Shown: in pieces, positions 1-8,763 of the stretch | Position numbering within the stretch: the first letter of the stretch is position 1 | Layout: every line of letters starts with the position of its first letter | Assembly: GCF_018860825.1 (NCBI RefSeq) | Contig: NZ_JAHKPZ010000034.1 | Location: 1-64,000, forward strand | Length of the DNA stretch: 64,000 bases | Direction: 5' to 3' | From: Lacinutrix sp. C3R15 | Lineage (GTDB): Bacteria > Bacteroidota > Bacteroidia > Flavobacteriales > Flavobacteriaceae | Made by a program: the position numbers and the translations under genes | Notes under the pieces: model-generated | What the model was told of the DNA's origin: nothing | Database searches by the model: none | Seen by the model: the letters and a program-made list of their open reading frames with translations, nothing else

Positions 1-1
1 T

Positions 2-1246
2 GTTACCTATACTGTAGCAGATGATTGTGATAACGAAACTACTCTTACGGCTACATTAACAATAGAAGATACTATTGCTCCAGAATTAACAGCTTGTGAT
101 GTATTAGATGAAATTATAGAATGTGATGGAGAAAATAATGAAATCATGGCAAATGAATGGAATGCAGATAACATTTTAGCACTTGAAAATTGCGTGGTAG
201 ATAGTTGTGATACCGACTTTACAGGTCAGGTAACTTCAGACTTTGACTTTGCTAATTTAGTATCTACTTGTGGTCTAGCTGGAACAATAGATGTAGTATA
301 TACAATTACGGATGATTGTGGTAATAGTTCAACATTAAATGCTACACTTACCCTTGATGATACTACTCCTCCAGATTTAACTAATTGTGATGTAACAGAT
401 CAAACATTAAGTTGTGATGGAGATAATAACGAAGCAATTGCTGACCAATGGAATGCAGAAAATATTGCTGCCTTAGAAGCATGTGCAGCAGATGGTTGCG
501 ATACAGACTTTAGTGGTCAAGTAACTTCAGATTATGACTTTGATAATTTATCTTCTGCCCCTGGTTTAGGTGGTATGCTAGATGTAGAATATATAATCAC
601 AGATGATTGTGGTAATGAAACATCAGTTTACGCAATGTTAACTTTACAGAATAATTCTGTAACTGCAAACGATACTACACTTTGTAATACCGATGAATTT
701 GAAGCTCAAATATTTGACTTATTTGATTTATTAAGTGGCTATTATGATGATAGTGGTACTTGGGAAGTAATTTCGGGTAATGCTCAAATTATTGATGGAC
801 ATTATTTTGACCCTTTAAGTATAACGCTAGAAGGAGAAAATGTAGGTATATTTGTTGAATTTAGTTATACCGAAAATGATTCTGCCTGCCCTACTTATGT
901 AGAGGCTACTATAGAAGTTCATAATAGATGTTTTGTATTAAACTGTGGTGAAGATGATGTAGAAATATCTAATGCTGTAACACCTAATGGAGATCAATAT
1001 AATGAGTACTTTGAAGTTAGTGGTGTAGAACTTTGTGGCTACGTTATTGACGTAAAAATATTCAACAGATGGGGAGCATTGATTTATGAATCTAATGATT
1101 ATCAAAATAACTGGGCAGGAACAGCACATAAAAACGCAGTTGGCGGATCTAACACGGTTCCTGATGGTACTTATTATTATATAGTAACACTAAAAAATAG
1201 TGGAATAGATCCTATAAATGGATATATCTACGTAGGAACCAAATAA
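2..1246 (+). CDS. T9SS type B sorted surface/secreted repeat protein, 3' part only
   Basis: The reading frame is open from base 2, so the gene starts before the window; 414 C-terminal residues are present. Starting at bases 2, 293 and 584 the same V-x-Y-x-(I/V)-x-DDC motif recurs at an exact 291 bp (97 residue) period, marking tandem beta-sandwich, HYR/Ig-like repeats with conserved cysteines (for example CDTDF, TDDCGN). The last ~90 residues (ISNAVTPNGD..., IFNRWGALIYES, DGTYYYIV) are the gliding-motility-associated C-terminal domain that acts as the T9SS type B sorting signal. The protein is therefore expected to be exported and anchored or released at the cell surface. It is followed after 14 bp by a PorP/SprF gene, the usual partner of type B substrates. 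The function of the passenger is unknown, probably adhesion. Confidence 0.9.
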   Translation, partial: VTYTVADDCDNETTLTATLTIEDTIAPELTACDVLDEIIECDGENNEIMANEWNADNILALENCVVDSCDTDFTGQVTSDFDFANLVSTCGLAGTIDVVYTITDDCGNSSTLNATLTLDDTTPPDLTNCDVTDQTLSCDGDNNEAIADQWNAENIAALEACAADGCDTDFSGQVTSDYDFDNLSSAPGLGGMLDVEYIITDDCGNETSVYAMLTLQNNSVTANDTTLCNTDEFEAQIFDLFDLLSGYYDDSGTWEVISGNAQIIDGHYFDPLSITLEGENVGIFVEFSYTENDSACPTYVEATIEVHNRCFVLNCGEDDVEISNAVTPNGDQYNEYFEVSGVELCGYVIDVKIFNRWGALIYESNDYQNNWAGTAHKNAVGGSNTVPDGTYYYIVTLKNSGIDPINGYIYVGTK

Positions 1247-1260
1247 TAAAATATTAACCT

Positions 1261-2193
1261 ATGAAACTTATAAAAAATTATATTGTTGCATTTGCGTTAT
1301 TAAGCTGTACAGTTGGGTTTACCCAGCAATTACCGCAGTTTACTCAATACATGTATAATACAATATCCATCAATCCTGCTTATGCAGGAAGTAGAGAAAC
1401 ACTAAGTGTTGTTGGTCTTCATAGAAGTCAATGGGTTGGCTTTAAAGGAGGGCCTATTACACAAACACTTTCTGCGCATACGCCACTCACTAATGATAAA
1501 ATTGGTGTTGGTTTATCTTTAATTAATGATAAATTAGGATATCAAGATTTCTCCTATATTTATGGTGATTTTTCTTACACAATAAACACTGGAGAAAAGA
1601 CAAAATTAGCATTTGGTTTAAAAGCAGGATTTACCCAATACAGTCTTAGTGCTACTTTAAGAGGTAATGAACCTGAAGACCCTTCTATTTATGGCGTAGA
1701 AGACAGATGGAGCCCTAATATAGGTGTTGGTTTCTTTTGGCATACTCAAAAATGGTACATTGGTCTATCTGCTCCTAGAATTTTAAATACGGATTATAAT
1801 AAAGAAGGAAATTCTAGCGGAGTGCAATATGAAGCTTTAGAGCGTATTAGTTATTATTTTACTGGTGGTTATGTATTTACTTTAAGTGACAATACTAAAT
1901 TTAAACCAGCAGCTTTAATAAAAGCTACTAATGGAGCCCCATTGTCTTATGACATTACTGCAAACTTTTTATTTCATGAAAAACTTTGGTTAGGTGCTTC
2001 CTACAGAATAAACAACTATACATCTGCTATTGGTGGATTAGCAGATTTTCAAATTTCTAAAGAAATAAGAATTGGGTATACCTATGAGTATCCTATTTCT
2101 GATATTAATGCATATACTGGTGGTACCCATGAAATTTTATTAATGTTTGAAGTATTTAAAGTTAAACGTATAAAATCACCTAGATATTTCTAA
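1261..2193 (+). CDS. PorP/SprF family type IX secretion outer-membrane protein
   Basis: 310 residues with an N-terminal signal peptide ending near VGFTQQ, then the family hallmark QYMYNTISINPAYAG and alternating beta-strand sequence with many aromatic residues, as expected of an outer-membrane barrel. Known members assist secretion or surface attachment of one neighbouring T9SS type B substrate (SprF for SprB in Flavobacterium). Here it sits 14 bp after a type B substrate and 11 bp before an OmpA-like protein, so the three form one operon. The substrate partnership is inferred from position. Length is typical for the family. Confidence 0.93.
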   Translation: MKLIKNYIVAFALLSCTVGFTQQLPQFTQYMYNTISINPAYAGSRETLSVVGLHRSQWVGFKGGPITQTLSAHTPLTNDKIGVGLSLINDKLGYQDFSYIYGDFSYTINTGEKTKLAFGLKAGFTQYSLSATLRGNEPEDPSIYGVEDRWSPNIGVGFFWHTQKWYIGLSAPRILNTDYNKEGNSSGVQYEALERISYYFTGGYVFTLSDNTKFKPAALIKATNGAPLSYDITANFLFHEKLWLGASYRINNYTSAIGGLADFQISKEIRIGYTYEYPISDINAYTGGTHEILLMFEVFKVKRIKSPRYF

Positions 2194-2204
2194 AAAATAA
2201 TCAG

Positions 2205-4142
2205 ATGAAAACAAAATTTATATTAATACTATTAGTTCTAAGCAATACCATGTTGTTCGCTCAAGTAAAAGTTGCTGATAACTTTTTTAGAGACTATGCT
2301 TATATTAAAGCCAGTGAACTTTATGAAGCTGCAGTAAAAAAAGGAGATAGTAGTGAGCATGTATTAACTAGATTAGGCGATTGTTATTACAACAATTCTA
2401 ATTCTGAAAAAGCAGCTTTATGGTATGGAAAAGCAGTTAACAAATACAATAAAATTAGTCCAGAATATATCTATAAATACATTCAATCTTTAAGAAGTTT
2501 GGGAGATTATGAAGGTGCTAATAATTGGATAACTAAGTTTAAAGAACTACAAGCAAGTGATAAAAGAGCCGAGGATTTTGAGATTATGGATCTTGCCAAA
2601 TACCAAGAATTATCTTCTACAGAAGGAAAATATGTTACGTTTTCACCTTTAGGAATTAATACAGAATACTCAGAATTTGGAGGGTATATTCATGAAGGTA
2701 CATTCTACTATTCTTCTACCAAAGTTTCAGGAGAGGGCAATAACGCAAAAATTTATAAATGGAATGAAGAACCTTATTTAGATATTTTTGAAAGTACTAT
2801 TACCTACGACGAAGATAATGTTACTATTGAAAATATTAAGGCACTTTCAGAAGATATAAATACAGAGTTCCATGAAGCTTCCGTTGCTATTACAAACGAT
2901 GGTAAAACCATGTATTTTACTAGAGATAATATCAACAAACGTAAAAAGATTTCTTATGATGATGAAGGTACCTCTTATTTAAAAATATATAAAGCTTCAA
3001 AAATTGGAGAAAAATGGGATAATGTTGTAGAGCTCCCTTTTAATGATAAAATACATTCAACAGGCCATCCTGCATTAAGCCCAGATAACAAAACACTATA
3101 TTTTGTTTCCGATCGTGAAGGAGGTTTAGGAAGTACAGATATTTACAGTGTTGAAATTAAAGGGTCAGGAACTTATGGAGAACCTATAAACTTAGGCAAT
3201 AAAATTAATACTCCTGGCAGAGATATGTTTCCTTTTGTTGCAAAAGACAGTACCTTTTACTTTTCGTCAGATGGACACATTAGTTTAGGATTATTAGATA
3301 TTTTTAAGTCTAATATACTTCAGGTAAAAGATAAAGATTCTATTACAGCACCAGAAAATTTAGGTGCTCCTTTTAACAGTAGGTTTGATGATTTTGCTTT
3401 CTTTATTGATTCAGATAAAGATAGAGGATTTCTTTCTTCAAACAGAGAAGAAGGCAGTGGCAGCGATGATATTTACCAATTTGGGTCTTTCCAATGTAAA
3501 CAAGTAATTAAAGGAATTGTAAAAGATAAAGTAAGCCTAGTACCAATTCCAGAAGCTAAAGTAAAACTTCTAGATGAAACAGGTAAAGAACTTGAAGAAG
3601 TATTAGCAGATGAAAATGGTGCCTTTGAATTTGAAGTTGAATGTGAAAAAAAATACACCATTATTGGTCATAAATTAGACTATAGAGACGATATACAAGA
3701 TGTAGAAACTACTAATGTTCCTGATGAAGAACAAATTCAAGATTTATTGTTAACACCGTTTATTGTTAATAATGAAATTGTAATTAACCCTATTTTCTTT
3801 GATTATGATAAATCTAATATAAGACCAGATGCAGCATATGAGTTAGAAAATATTGTAACAGTGATGAAAAATCACCCAAAAATGCATATTAAAATAGAAT
3901 CACATACAGATAGTCGTGGTAGAGATGAATATAATATGAAACTATCTGACAGACGTGCAAAATCTACTAGAGACTATATTATTTCTAGAGGAATTACTTC
4001 TAATAGAATTGATAGTGCAATTGGTTATGGTGAATCACAATTAGTAAATAGATGTGATAACGAACATAGAAGAATATGTTCTGAAGAAGAACACCAAGAA
4101 AATCGTAGATCAAAATTTATTATTACAAATGATTATGAATAA
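2205..4142 (+). CDS. OmpA-family lipoprotein-like protein with TPR, PD40 propeller and peptidoglycan-binding domain
   Basis: 645 residues. A signal peptide (ending MLFAQ) is followed by TPR-like helices (about 20-120), beta-propeller PD40/WD40-like blades with repeated AxxxDGKTMYF and ALSPDNKTLYF motifs (about 190-400), a carboxypeptidase-regulatory-like beta-sandwich (about 435-510) and a C-terminal OmpA domain (about 527-640) with the peptidoglycan-binding signature around SHTDSRG and LSDRRA. The architecture matches the OmpA proteins that accompany PorP/SprF and type B substrates in flavobacteria and probably tethers the secretion or adhesion complex to peptidoglycan. It is the last gene of the operon and is followed by a strong terminator. 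Confidence 0.9.
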   Translation: MKTKFILILLVLSNTMLFAQVKVADNFFRDYAYIKASELYEAAVKKGDSSEHVLTRLGDCYYNNSNSEKAALWYGKAVNKYNKISPEYIYKYIQSLRSLGDYEGANNWITKFKELQASDKRAEDFEIMDLAKYQELSSTEGKYVTFSPLGINTEYSEFGGYIHEGTFYYSSTKVSGEGNNAKIYKWNEEPYLDIFESTITYDEDNVTIENIKALSEDINTEFHEASVAITNDGKTMYFTRDNINKRKKISYDDEGTSYLKIYKASKIGEKWDNVVELPFNDKIHSTGHPALSPDNKTLYFVSDREGGLGSTDIYSVEIKGSGTYGEPINLGNKINTPGRDMFPFVAKDSTFYFSSDGHISLGLLDIFKSNILQVKDKDSITAPENLGAPFNSRFDDFAFFIDSDKDRGFLSSNREEGSGSDDIYQFGSFQCKQVIKGIVKDKVSLVPIPEAKVKLLDETGKELEEVLADENGAFEFEVECEKKYTIIGHKLDYRDDIQDVETTNVPDEEQIQDLLLTPFIVNNEIVINPIFFDYDKSNIRPDAAYELENIVTVMKNHPKMHIKIESHTDSRGRDEYNMKLSDRRAKSTRDYIISRGITSNRIDSAIGYGESQLVNRCDNEHRRICSEEEHQENRRSKFIITNDYE

Positions 4143-4197
4143 AGTATAAGATGTTACTTAATTAGTTTATTAAAATTCCCTAACAACATTCTATACT

Positions 4198-4228
4198 AAA
4201 AAAGCCACTCTAAATAGAGTGGCTTTTT
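4198..4228 (+). terminator. Rho-independent terminator after the OmpA-family gene
   Basis: GCCACTCT (4204-4211), AAAT loop, AGAGTGGC (4216-4223), then TTTTT. The preceding A run would also allow termination on the other strand. The same 8-bp arms recur at 19930-19948. Confidence 0.9.
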
Positions 4229-4281
4229 AAATTATATTGTTTCTATACATAGTTAAATAATAACAAAAGGTATACGTTAAC

Positions 4282-4378
4282 AATGATAAATAAAACAGGT
4301 TTTCTTGTATTATTAGGTTTAAAATTCAATTATTAAATACAATATTAAAATTATAAATAACCCGTTTTATTCATCATT
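4282..4378 (-). repeat. 20-bp inverted repeat around a 57-nt loop, candidate structured RNA
   Basis: Left arm 4282-4301 begins AATGATAAATAAAAC; right arm 4359-4378 is its reverse complement except at two positions. Both differences would be A-C mismatches if the plus strand were transcribed but G-U pairs if the minus strand were, which favours a minus-strand RNA. A further 7-bp stem (TTGTATT at 4305-4311 with AATACAA at 4336-4342) can form inside. Its function is unknown. The very A+T-rich context lowers confidence. Confidence 0.4.
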
Positions 4379-4490
4379 AAAAAAAAGTAATTCTATATAT
4401 AGTACAAACCGTATAAAAAAAGTCTAATATAACAGTTTATTGTACATTACATAACATGAGCGAATAAGATATCTTTATACCATAAAACTA

Positions 4491-4520
4491 AAAAAACAGA
4501 GAAGTCGCCTTCTCTGTTTT
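4491..4520 (-). terminator. Rho-independent terminator of the CAP-domain gene
   Basis: Read on the minus strand: ACAGAGAAG, a GCGA loop, CTTCTCTGT, then a run of six T. It lies 65 bp past the stop codon of the CAP-domain gene. Confidence 0.8.
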
Positions 4521-4584
4521 AATTAAATTATTTTTAAAAACCTATATCAATATATTTTAGGTGTAATATTTATTGTGATTAAAA

Positions 4585-5079
4585 TTACCTTTTTACAAAA
4601 ATATTAGTATAATACCATTGTCCGCGACTATCAAGTTCTGCAGATATATCAAAATGCGTATAATCTCCTTCAATGGCTCCTCTATGGCTTTCACTATTTA
4701 ACCAAGCATTAACAACAGAAGCTGCACTACTATAACCAAATGCAACATTTTCTGAAACTCTATTTGCTCCAGCGTACTGTCTTAAAAATGCACTTCTTTG
4801 AGAAAAGTTATCATGAGATATATTACTAGATGCTACCATATAATCAGTATGCACATAAGCTTGTGATTTAATTAAGTCTAATGCCTCTAGAGCACTTAAA
4901 CCCATATCCATTCTATATTCATTTATAAGTTCAAGAATTTCTATTTCTATAACTTTAGTTTCTGGAACAGTGTATTCACTGCTTACATTTTCTACCTCAT
5001 GATCTGTGTTATCTGTTGAACAAGAAAAAGAAGTAAATAAGATTGTCAGGGCAATAAGCCATAAAGTAGGTTTTTTCAT
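4585..5079 (-). CDS. CAP-domain (SCP/PR1-like) lipoprotein
   Basis: 164 residues. The N-terminus is a lipoprotein signal with the lipobox cysteine in TSFSCS. The remainder is a short bacterial CAP domain: an N-terminal helix (EILELINEYR), the SHDNFSQR segment, the SENVAFG motif and the NAWLNSESHR segment with the histidine expected near the CAP cavity. Family members are secreted and of varied or unknown activity. It stands alone with its own terminator. No enzyme activity can be claimed from the sequence. Confidence 0.85.
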   Translation of the reverse strand: MKKPTLWLIALTILFTSFSCSTDNTDHEVENVSSEYTVPETKVIEIEILELINEYRMDMGLSALEALDLIKSQAYVHTDYMVASSNISHDNFSQRSAFLRQYAGANRVSENVAFGYSSAASVVNAWLNSESHRGAIEGDYTHFDISAELDSRGQWYYTNIFVKR

Positions 5080-5154
5080 GGGAATAGTTATTATGATTTG
5101 GGATTGTAAATATAATAACCATTAACAGACTAAATGTTAACTAAATGTTAAAAT

Positions 5155-5246
5155 CGATAAAACACATGTATTTCATCGGTTTTAATTACACATAATCGAC
5201 GAAATGCATTTTTTAAAAGTATTTTTAAGTATTTCGTCGGTTTTTT
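5155..5246. repeat. Cluster of short CGAYGAAAT repeats downstream of pdxH
   Basis: TATTTCATCGGTTTT (5169-5183) and TATTTCGTCGGTTTT (from 5230) are near-identical direct copies. An inverted copy, CGACGAAAT (5197-5205), can pair perfectly with ATTTCGTCG (5231-5239), followed on the plus strand by G and six T. This looks like a plus-strand terminator with a 25-nt loop, although both neighbouring genes are on the minus strand. Confidence 0.4.
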
Positions 5247-5892
5247 AAGGAGATAATCGGTTTTTAATCCAGAAATATTCTTTATCTAATGTATAACGAA
5301 TTCTATCATGTAATCTATTAGCTCTACCTTGCCAAAACTCCATTTCAACAGGTTTAACTAAAAAACCACCCCAAAATTCTGGACGATGTATTTCTTTACC
5401 ATCAAAGTCTAATTCTAATTTGTTAAGTTTTGATTCCAGAAACTCTCTACTTTCAATAATCTCACTTTGGTTAGATGCCAAAGCACCCAATTGACTACCT
5501 CTTGGTCTAGACTCAAAATAGCCATCACTTAAATTAGCTGCTATTTTCTCTGCTTTACCTTTAATAATTATTTGTCTTTCTGCACCATGCCAAAAAAAAG
5601 ACAAACAGACTTTAGGGTTTTGTGCTATAGCCTTACCTTTTTCACTATTATAATTAGTATAAAAGATAAAACCTTCATAGGTATATTTTTTAAGTAACAC
5701 TACTCTACTCTTTGGGTATGAATCTAAACCAATAGTAGAAACTGTCATTGCATTAGTTTCATCTTCTGGAAAATGCATATCTACTTCATAAAACCATTTT
5801 TGAAATAGTTCCATTGGGTTCTCTGGAGTGTCCTTTAGTAAAAGAGCTCCTTTTTCGTAAGATTTTCTATAATTTCCTAGGTCTTTTTCCAT
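5245..5892 (-). CDS. pdxH: Pyridoxamine 5'-phosphate oxidase
   Basis: 215 residues, the normal length. The FMN-dependent enzyme makes pyridoxal 5'-phosphate from pyridoxine/pyridoxamine phosphate in the cytosol. Family blocks seen are NAMTVSTIGLDSYPKSRVVLLK, the FYTNYNSEKGKA FMN-binding stretch, SFFWHGAERQI, the SRPRGSQLGALASNQS loop and the C-terminal FWQGRANRLHDRIRY. It ends in NRLSP, as in other members. It is monocistronic as far as can be seen. No consensus promoter was found upstream. Confidence 0.96.
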   Translation of the reverse strand: MEKDLGNYRKSYEKGALLLKDTPENPMELFQKWFYEVDMHFPEDETNAMTVSTIGLDSYPKSRVVLLKKYTYEGFIFYTNYNSEKGKAIAQNPKVCLSFFWHGAERQIIIKGKAEKIAANLSDGYFESRPRGSQLGALASNQSEIIESREFLESKLNKLELDFDGKEIHRPEFWGGFLVKPVEMEFWQGRANRLHDRIRYTLDKEYFWIKNRLSP

Positions 5893-6050
5893 ATGGCAAT
5901 TTACAAGTTTTTTAAATAAGTTTAATTCACTTTTTACAACTTTATATTGTTAAAAAAAACAGGTAATACTTGTTAGGTTTACAGGTATAGTAAGCAAATT
6001 TTATTATTTTTTAATAATTTATATTACTTTGTGATTCCTAAAAATTAATA

Positions 6051-6464
6051 ATGAAATTTGAAGATTCTATTATAAGTAAAAAATATACTTATACTAAAAA
6101 AACGCTTGCTTTTGGTGAGTTATACTTTTTAGATAATTTTATTATAGCAGAAATGAATCATGGTATTCATTTAAGTTGGAATAAAATTGTTAAAATGATT
6201 GATGTTATACATTTACATTATGGTGTAAACTGTAAAATTGCATATATATCTAATAAAATAAATTCTTATTCATATGATCCCAATCATTGGGTTTACTTTT
6301 TTAAACATTATAATTTTGTAGTTGCTAGTGTATCTATTTGTTATTCTGAAATGAGTTATATCAATGCCTCTTTAGAAAAACAAATTTCATCTAAAAGTGT
6401 AAAGCGTTCCAACTCTCTAGAAGAAGCTGTTTCTTGGGTATTAAATTTAGAGGAGTTTAAATAA
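6051..6464 (+). CDS. Hypothetical protein, possibly STAS/SpoIIAA-like
   Basis: 137 residues with no signal peptide or membrane segment. The pattern (a strand-rich first half, then NHWVYFFKHYNFVVASVSIC, and a C-terminal FxSLEEAVxWVL-like helix at SNSLEEAVSWVLN) resembles small flavobacterial SpoIIAA/STAS-like proteins, but I do not recognise it with certainty. It converges with rnz, the two genes overlapping by 8 bp at their stop codons. The small unassigned protein upstream of rnz has a comparable size and fold pattern. Confidence 0.75.
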   Translation: MKFEDSIISKKYTYTKKTLAFGELYFLDNFIIAEMNHGIHLSWNKIVKMIDVIHLHYGVNCKIAYISNKINSYSYDPNHWVYFFKHYNFVVASVSICYSEMSYINASLEKQISSKSVKRSNSLEEAVSWVLNLEEFK

Positions 6465-7374
6465 ATTCATTAAACTCAAATAATTTTCCGTCTTTAGCAA
6501 GTTCTACATTAGCAAAAATGGTTTTTGCTTCTTCTTTAAAATCATTTAAACGTTCATATCTTGTAGAGTAATGACCAAGAATTAAAGTACCTACATTAGC
6601 TTTTAGTGCAATTGTTGCTGCTTGTTTTGCAGTACTATGTTTTGTGGTAATGGTAAGATTTTTATTTTTATCTAAAAATGTAGATTCATGATAAAGTACA
6701 TTTACTTCTTTAATTATAGGTATTATACTTTCTGAATATGCTGTATCACTACAATAAGCATAACTTCTAGGTGCATTAGCTGGTAAGGTTACTTTGGTAT
6801 TATCTATTAAAATATCATCTTCATTAACAACATCAAACCCTTGTTTTAACTTTCTGTAATATGCTACATTAATATTAGCTTCTTCTACTTTACTTATATC
6901 TAGTTTACGTTCTCCTTCTTTTTCTTTAAATAAAAAACCGTTAGTATATATTCTGTGATCTAGTGGTATAGTGTGTACTTCTACAGTATCATCTTCAAAA
7001 ATAATTTCAGATTTTTTTGAATTTAGCTCATGAAAAAAGAGTTTATAATTAGTCCAAGAACCTGTTAATTTCATTTGAAGCGTAATTATTTGTTTTAACC
7101 CTTTTGGTGCATAAATATGTAAATCTGTTTCGCGAGTAAGTAATGTAAGTGTAGAAATTAGACCTACTAAACCAAAAAAATGATCGCCATGTAAATGCGA
7201 TATAAATATGTGTTTAATTCTATTAAACTTAATTTTGTGTTTACGCAATTGTACTTGTGTACCTTCTCCACAATCTATTAAAAACAGATGATTGTTAATT
7301 TCAAGTACTTGTGCTGTTGGATTAGTGTTAACTCTTGGAGTAGCACTATAACAGCCTAAAATGCGTAATTTCAT
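6457..7374 (-). CDS. rnz: Ribonuclease Z
   Basis: 305 residues. A metallo-beta-lactamase-fold endonuclease that removes 3' trailers from tRNA precursors. The zinc motif HLHGDH is at residues 60-65; DCGEGTQVQLRK, LDHRIYTNGFLF, the YCSDTAYSE block, the YHESTFL histidine and the final LILGHYSTRY histidine are all present, so the active site is intact. It is the last gene of the pyrR-pyrB-small protein-rnz cluster, 64 bp after the small protein, so co-transcription is likely but not certain. Confidence 0.95.
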   Translation of the reverse strand: MKLRILGCYSATPRVNTNPTAQVLEINNHLFLIDCGEGTQVQLRKHKIKFNRIKHIFISHLHGDHFFGLVGLISTLTLLTRETDLHIYAPKGLKQIITLQMKLTGSWTNYKLFFHELNSKKSEIIFEDDTVEVHTIPLDHRIYTNGFLFKEKEGERKLDISKVEEANINVAYYRKLKQGFDVVNEDDILIDNTKVTLPANAPRSYAYCSDTAYSESIIPIIKEVNVLYHESTFLDKNKNLTITTKHSTAKQAATIALKANVGTLILGHYSTRYERLNDFKEEAKTIFANVELAKDGKLFEFNEFI

Positions 7375-7438
7375 TAATGAATGTTAGTTTGTTTTTGTTG
7401 CTATGTAGATTCTGATGAATATAAATCAAAATAAACAT

Positions 7439-7771
7439 TTAAAAACCTAAGTCACGTTCCATTTCTTCCATTTCAATAATATCATAGGCTTCCTTTATGG
7501 TTGGCACTACAACTATTTCGTCTGGAGTTTCGTTTAAGTTTATTTTATCTGTTACAATAACAAAAGATTTTTTTGCTTTTCTATGTGTGTTAGATATTTG
7601 TAAAAACTCAATAATATCTTCTAATGTAACAGGTTTTAAACTTGTTAAATTAACAATTACGTTATCGTTTTTAAACTTTTTATATAACACGTTTAATTTT
7701 TTAACTAACTCAATAATAGAAGCTTTTTCTTGTGTTATAATGGTGATATTTTCGTCTTTATCAAAAATCAT
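7439..7771 (-). CDS. Small STAS-like protein of the pyrB-rnz cluster
   Basis: 110 residues, soluble, beginning MIFDKDENITIITQEKASI. The predicted alternation of strands and helices (VIVNLTSLKPVTLEDIIEF, then KSFVIVTDKIN, then an acidic tail EAYDIIEMEEMERDLGF) suits a STAS/SpoIIAA-like fold. This is an inference, not a recognised family. It lies 3 bp after pyrB and before rnz. The position looks conserved in flavobacteria from memory, which argues that it is a real gene; it has no known function. Confidence 0.75.
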   Translation of the reverse strand: MIFDKDENITIITQEKASIIELVKKLNVLYKKFKNDNVIVNLTSLKPVTLEDIIEFLQISNTHRKAKKSFVIVTDKINLNETPDEIVVVPTIKEAYDIIEMEEMERDLGF

Positions 7772-7774
7772 AAT

Positions 7775-8704
7775 TTACTGTTTTATTTTTGAAGCTAATA
7801 AATAAATCACTGCCATCCTAATTGCTACACCATTTTGTACTTGATCTAAAATGATAGCTTGTTTAGAATCTGCTACATCACTAGTAATCTCTACACCTCT
7901 ATTTATTGGTCCTGGGTGCATGATGGTAATCTCTTTATCTAAAGAATTTAAAAGTGCTTTATCTACTCCAAATTGTTGTGCATATTCTCTAGTTGAAGGA
8001 AAATAACTTACATCCATTCTTTCGTTTTGTACACGTAACATATTTGCTACATCACACCAATTTAATGCTTTGCGCAAGTTAGTTTCTACTTTTACACCTA
8101 GTTTATCTATATATTTTGGTATTAATGTTTTTGGCCCACAAACCATAACATTTGCACCTTGTAATTGTAAAGCAAAAATGTTTGATAATGCTACTCTACT
8201 ATGTAAAATATCTCCAACAATAACTACATTTTTCCCTTTTACTTCGCCAAATCTTTCTCTTATAGAATACGAATCTAATAGAGCTTGTGTTGGATGTTCA
8301 TGTGCACCATCTCCAGCATTTATAATACTTGCGTTCACGTGTTTAGATAAAAACACTCCTGCACCAGGATTTGGGTGACGCATAACAACCATATCTACTT
8401 TCATAGAAAGAATGTTATTTACGGTATCTATTAATGTTTCTCCTTTTTTAACTGATGATTGTGCTGCTGAAAAATTTATTACATCTGCAGAAAGTCTTTT
8501 TTCTGCTAGCTCAAAAGATAGTTTTGTGCGCGTAGAATTTTCAAAAAATAAATTGGCAATAGTAATATCTCTAAGTGAAGGTACTTTTTTAATTGGTCTG
8601 TTAATCACTTCTTTAAAATGATCTGCAGTTTCAAAAATGAGTTGTATATCTTGTTTGTTAAGATATTTAATTCCTAATAAGTGGTTTACACTTAATTCGC
8701 TCAT
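7775..8704 (-). CDS. pyrB: Aspartate carbamoyltransferase catalytic subunit
   Basis: 309 residues, full length. Catalyses carbamoyl phosphate + aspartate to carbamoyl aspartate, the committed step of pyrimidine synthesis. The carbamoyl-phosphate loop STRT is at residues 57-60 in FFENSTRTKLSFE, HPTQ at 137-140 in the DGAHEHPTQALLD block, and MHPGPINRGVEI near the C-terminus. It lies 59 bp downstream of pyrR on the same strand. No pyrI regulatory subunit gene is present nearby. Confidence 0.97.
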   Translation of the reverse strand: MSELSVNHLLGIKYLNKQDIQLIFETADHFKEVINRPIKKVPSLRDITIANLFFENSTRTKLSFELAEKRLSADVINFSAAQSSVKKGETLIDTVNNILSMKVDMVVMRHPNPGAGVFLSKHVNASIINAGDGAHEHPTQALLDSYSIRERFGEVKGKNVVIVGDILHSRVALSNIFALQLQGANVMVCGPKTLIPKYIDKLGVKVETNLRKALNWCDVANMLRVQNERMDVSYFPSTREYAQQFGVDKALLNSLDKEITIMHPGPINRGVEITSDVADSKQAIILDQVQNGVAIRMAVIYLLASKIKQ

Positions 8705-8763
8705 GTTTTTAAGTATTCAGTTTGCAGTTTTAAAACTGCTGTTTATTAATTTTTTTTTAAATT

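Larger units (their letters stand above)
4143..4584. other. Gene-free 442 bp between the OmpA-family gene and the CAP lipoprotein
   Basis: The two flanking genes converge, each with its own terminator. Between them is a 97-nt imperfect inverted repeat (4282-4378). No reading frame of useful length and no promoter was recognised. Confidence 0.7.

Noticed and set aside
7497-7805. 102-residue plus-strand frame opposite the small pyr-cluster protein
   Set aside because: Antisense shadow of a gene with good operon context; Phe/Ser/Cys-rich composition.
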